NCBI GenBank assembly: GCA_943913205.1
Contig: CALTWN010000012.1
Span: 1 to 28,266, forward strand
DNA from: an uncultured Bartonella sp.
GTDB taxonomy: Bacteria; Pseudomonadota; Alphaproteobacteria; Rhizobiales; Rhizobiaceae
Reading direction: 5' to 3'
DNA length: 28,266 nucleotides
In this document: positions 26,246 through 28,266 of the stretch, piece after piece
How positions within the stretch are numbered: position 1 is the stretch's first letter
How the letters are laid out: each line of letters begins with the position of its first letter
The notes under the pieces: generated by a model
The model's input: only the letters and a program-made list of their open reading frames with translations
Databases searched by the model: none
What the model was told of the DNA's origin: nothing
Position numbers and translations under genes: made by a program

Positions 26246-27262
26246 TTATAATAAATACTTATGAATTTTGTAATGTTTGATTGTACTCCATAGCCCCATT
26301 AATAAAACTGTACAGCATAAAGCCGGAGAGGCATCTTTGAATAGCAAACCTATATAGGTAAATGATAGAATTAAAATCCGAAATGGAACTTTGCGTGTTA
26401 TATCATGCCAATAAGCTATGCCACACATAAAAAATGCAACGCCAAAACTACTAATAACTATTATTGCATATAGTGGTATAATGTTAGATTTTACCATAAA
26501 AGCTAGCAAGCTTAAAATAAAAATTACTAAGGCAGCAAGGGGTAGACGCAAATCTTTTGGCCAATAAAAGCTTTTTCGTGATAATAATTTAAAACGCTTG
26601 CCAATTGTTAAACCTATATATAAATTACTTAACATAAAAACAATATTATATATTGAGACTAAACAAGTTAGTATTTTTAAAAAATTATTTAAAATTACTT
26701 TTTTTACTTCAATAAAATGCAGTTGCATCGAAGAGGGCAGAGTAGAGTTAGCTTCTGATATATAGTTTAATTGGTTGCTTATAAGTCCTTTTAAAAAAGC
26801 TATATTTGTTGGGTTGTGTAATATAATAGTTAATATCGAACTAATAACTGCAATATTTACAAGTAAAAGCGAAAAAAATAGCTGTGGCAATGGCAAATAA
26901 ACTTTGCTACCTTTAGCATTTTTCCGATTTAATAATATTAGCGTTGAAGCAATTAAAGCAGGTAGCCATAGCAAAGCTATTTGGATACTAGCGTAAATAA
27001 AATCTTTAAGAAATGCTAAAAAAATGAAGGACCCTATGGTAGAAATTGTTGCATAAGCTATACCAGCTCTAAAAGCTAGTAAATATAAAGGGCTCATGCA
27101 TACGCATATTAAAGGTAGTGCAAGAGCAGAGCCAATATGAAAAAGCCATGAAATAATAATGTCTAAAGCTGTTAAAACAAAAGCTAAACTTATGCTAAAA
27201 AGTTCTTTTTCGCCATAATTTATTTTATTAATAAAATCGAATAAATATTTATTTATTTTCAT
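26246..27262 (-). CDS. DUF2232 family membrane protein
   Basis: A 338-residue inner-membrane protein with about eight to nine hydrophobic segments and few conserved polar residues. Its place between rpsR and rplI is where alphaproteobacteria usually carry a DUF2232 protein, and the membrane topology agrees. Function is unknown; some of these families resemble the membrane component of ECF-type transporters or YybS proteins, but nothing here proves it. AGGA precedes the ATG at 27262. The 99-base gap to rpsR holds two strong inverted repeats. Confidence 0.8.
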   Translation of the reverse strand: MKINKYLFDFINKINYGEKELFSISLAFVLTALDIIISWLFHIGSALALPLICVCMSPLYLLAFRAGIAYATISTIGSFIFLAFLKDFIYASIQIALLWLPALIASTLILLNRKNAKGSKVYLPLPQLFFSLLLVNIAVISSILTIILHNPTNIAFLKGLISNQLNYISEANSTLPSSMQLHFIEVKKVILNNFLKILTCLVSIYNIVFMLSNLYIGLTIGKRFKLLSRKSFYWPKDLRLPLAALVIFILSLLAFMVKSNIIPLYAIIVISSFGVAFFMCGIAYWHDITRKVPFRILILSFTYIGLLFKDASPALCCTVLLMGLWSTIKHYKIHKYLL

Positions 27263-27292
27263 CGCTGTCCTGCTATATTTAATGTGCAGTTA

Positions 27293-27311
27293 GAAAAGCT
27301 AGAAGCTTTTC
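27293..27311. repeat. Inverted repeat, 8-bp stem, 3-base loop
   Basis: GAAAAGCT (27293-27300) and AGCTTTTC (27304-27311) are perfect complements around AGA. It lies between the rpsR stop and the DUF2232 start. On the minus strand the arm ends in TTTTC, so weak termination or message processing is conceivable. Confidence 0.6.
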
Positions 27312-27325
27312 AGCTACTAATATGA

Positions 27326-27351
27326 ATGGTAGTATTGTACAATACTACCAT
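27326..27351. repeat. 26-bp perfect palindrome downstream of rpsR
   Basis: Two 13-base arms (ATGGTAGTATTGT and its exact complement) meet with no spacer. As RNA it would make an 11-bp stem with a 4-base loop. It starts 10 bases past the rpsR stop. No T tract follows on the minus strand, so it is not a textbook terminator; an attenuator, RNase III site, 3'-end stabiliser or protein-binding site would all fit. Confidence 0.75.
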
Positions 27352-27361
27352 AGTGAATATA

Positions 27362-27610
27362 TTATTTTGCTACATAAGGCAGCAATGCAAGAAAACGAGC
27401 TCTTTTGATAGCATTAGCTAGTTCACGCTGTTTCTTTTGGCTTACGGCTGTGATCCGTGATGGGATAATTTTACCACGCTCAGATATATAGCGTTGTAGC
27501 AACTTTACATCTTTATAGTCGATTTTCGGTGAATTTGTCGAGCTAAAAGGACAAGTTTTTTTACGACGGTTAAAAGTGCGGCGAACATCAGAATATTGTG
27601 TAGTAGACAT
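27362..27610 (-). CDS. rpsR: 30S ribosomal protein S18
   Basis: Small-subunit protein that pairs with S6 on 16S rRNA. The 82 residues show the S18 pattern: [29 protein letters not shown], then [19 protein letters not shown] and FLALLPYV. The ATG at 27610 overlaps the rpsF stop by one base (TAATG), so the two binding partners are translated together. Confidence 0.97.
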   Translation of the reverse strand: MSTTQYSDVRRTFNRRKKTCPFSSTNSPKIDYKDVKLLQRYISERGKIIPSRITAVSQKKQRELANAIKRARFLALLPYVAK

Positions 27611-28020
27611 TATGCTTCTCCCATAGCTGAAGTTTCTTCACGAGGACGACGAGGACGGCGATTATCCATATTGTCTCTATAACCTCTATCATCTTTATCA
27701 TGACGAGTTAAAACGGCTGAAGGACCTTTTTCAAATTCATCAACACGAATAGTTAAATAACGCAAAATATCTTCATTAATGCGCATTTGGCGTTCCATCT
27801 CAGCAACAGCTTCGCTTGAGCCATCAATATCTATTAATACATAATATGCTTTACGGTTTTTGTTTATGCGATATGCAAGGGTACGTAAGCCCCAATTTTC
27901 TACACGGCCAACCTTTGCCCCATTGTCAGTAAGTATTTTTTTGTAGTTTTCCACAAGTTGTTCTACTTGCTGTTGTGCAAGGTCTTGGCGTGCAATAAAT
28001 ACGTGTTCGTATAGTGCCAT
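27610..28020 (-). CDS. rpsF: 30S ribosomal protein S6
   Basis: Small-subunit protein, partner of S18. The start is the ATG at 28020, giving the canonical [13 protein letters not shown] and a 136-residue protein, with AAAGG about 9 bases upstream. The frame is open for 33 further codons upstream, but that part is not S6-like. The core ([15 protein letters not shown], then [20 protein letters not shown]) is followed by a charged arginine/aspartate-rich tail after about residue 95, as in other Rhizobiales S6 proteins. It is the first gene of the minus-strand run to purF. Confidence 0.96.
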   Translation of the reverse strand: MALYEHVFIARQDLAQQQVEQLVENYKKILTDNGAKVGRVENWGLRTLAYRINKNRKAYYVLIDIDGSSEAVAEMERQMRINEDILRYLTIRVDEFEKGPSAVLTRHDKDDRGYRDNMDNRRPRRPREETSAMGEA

Positions 28021-28266
28021 AATTTTTTGCCTTTCATTTTTACTAACCATTTTCAACGCAAAGCCACATCTTCGTCTCTTTGAAAGGACGAATATAAAGA
28101 CAATAGAGAGTGGAGACACCGAAGACTTTAAAGCATAAGCTTAGCTACATAGTATAAACTACTTCTCCGTTCAGCCCCCAGCTGAAACTAGTTGTTGAAT
28201 ATTTTTGTACTATACTATTTACTTTTTTACAAGTATATTTTTAAATATTTATACTATGTATAATAT
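28021..28266 (-). promoter_or_regulatory. Leader/promoter region of the rpsF operon
   Basis: This 246-base stretch reaches the window edge without another gene. It holds a hairpin (TTCAGC 28170-28175 with GCTGAA 28181-28186, loop CCCCA) and a separated 12-base inverted repeat, 28147-28158 against 28248-28259. Nearer the start codon, 28073-28078 can pair either with 28086-28090 or with 28113-28117. I could not pick a convincing -35/-10 pair. The CCG trinucleotide of the known S6:S18 leader motif is absent from the transcribed strand. Confidence 0.45.

Noticed and set aside
28021..28119. 33-codon N-terminal extension of rpsF
   Set aside because: S6 proteins begin MALYEHV or similar, and a Shine-Dalgarno precedes the ATG at 28020; the extension is better read as leader RNA.
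1..28266. CRISPR array, insertion sequence, prophage, toxin-antitoxin or secretion genes
   Set aside because: No spaced direct repeats, transposase, integrase or phage-like products are visible; apart from one small orphan gene, the coding regions match known families, mostly housekeeping.

Overview
The window looks like chromosomal core sequence of an AT-rich alphaproteobacterium, most likely of the Rhizobiales (Hyphomicrobiales). Three things support this. First, gene order: dapA-smpB-family 5 UDG-rpoZ-rsh-pyrE, then acpS-lepB-rnc-era-recO, and on the other strand rpsF-rpsR-DUF2232-rplI-dnaB-radA-cvpA-purF. Second, a small secreted protein of the TIGR02301 type. Third, an Atm1-type ABC exporter and lineage-typical tails on S6, L9 and omega. 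Strong A/T bias in all reading frames and very tight packing suggest a reduced, perhaps host-associated genome. I cannot place it to genus. The standard genetic code fits: most stops are TAA, and purF ends in TGA.

Layout. 79-5380: lysine/cell-wall precursor synthesis (dapA), trans-translation (smpB), base-excision repair (UDG, minus strand), RNA polymerase omega, the (p)ppGpp enzyme and pyrE. 5377-6561: a minus-strand MFS efflux protein of the fosmidomycin-resistance type. 6639-11917: a plus-strand run of acpS, lepB, rnc, era, recO, panC and panB, covering carrier-protein activation, signal peptide cleavage, RNA processing, 30S assembly, recombination and pantothenate synthesis. 11899-15906: ygfZ, a dihydroorotase, the TIGR02301 protein and cysS on alternating strands. 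15907-16918: the only loose region, with one unrecognised small gene and about 480 bp without a recognisable gene. 16919-20938: a LOG-family phosphoribohydrolase, then atm1-psd-pssA. 20908-28020: a long minus-strand run from rpsF to purF, with a roughly 250-base leader running to the window edge.

How the genes fit together. Most are housekeeping genes. acpS and panBC both serve the 4'-phosphopantetheine supply. psd and pssA form the phosphatidylserine to phosphatidylethanolamine pair. pyrE and pyrC are pyrimidine steps, and purF is the first purine step. ygfZ and atm1 both relate to iron-sulfur homeostasis. rpoZ beside rsh joins an RNA polymerase subunit with the alarmone enzyme.

I found no mobile element, CRISPR array, tRNA or rRNA, and no clear novel multi-gene system. 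The items most worth a second look are: the unrecognised gene at 15995-16348, whose reading frame stays open to a possible CTG start behind a Shine-Dalgarno sequence; the empty region beside it, which holds a possible small-RNA unit and an orphan Shine-Dalgarno; a 26-bp perfect palindrome behind rpsR; the structured rpsF leader; and a divergent purF.
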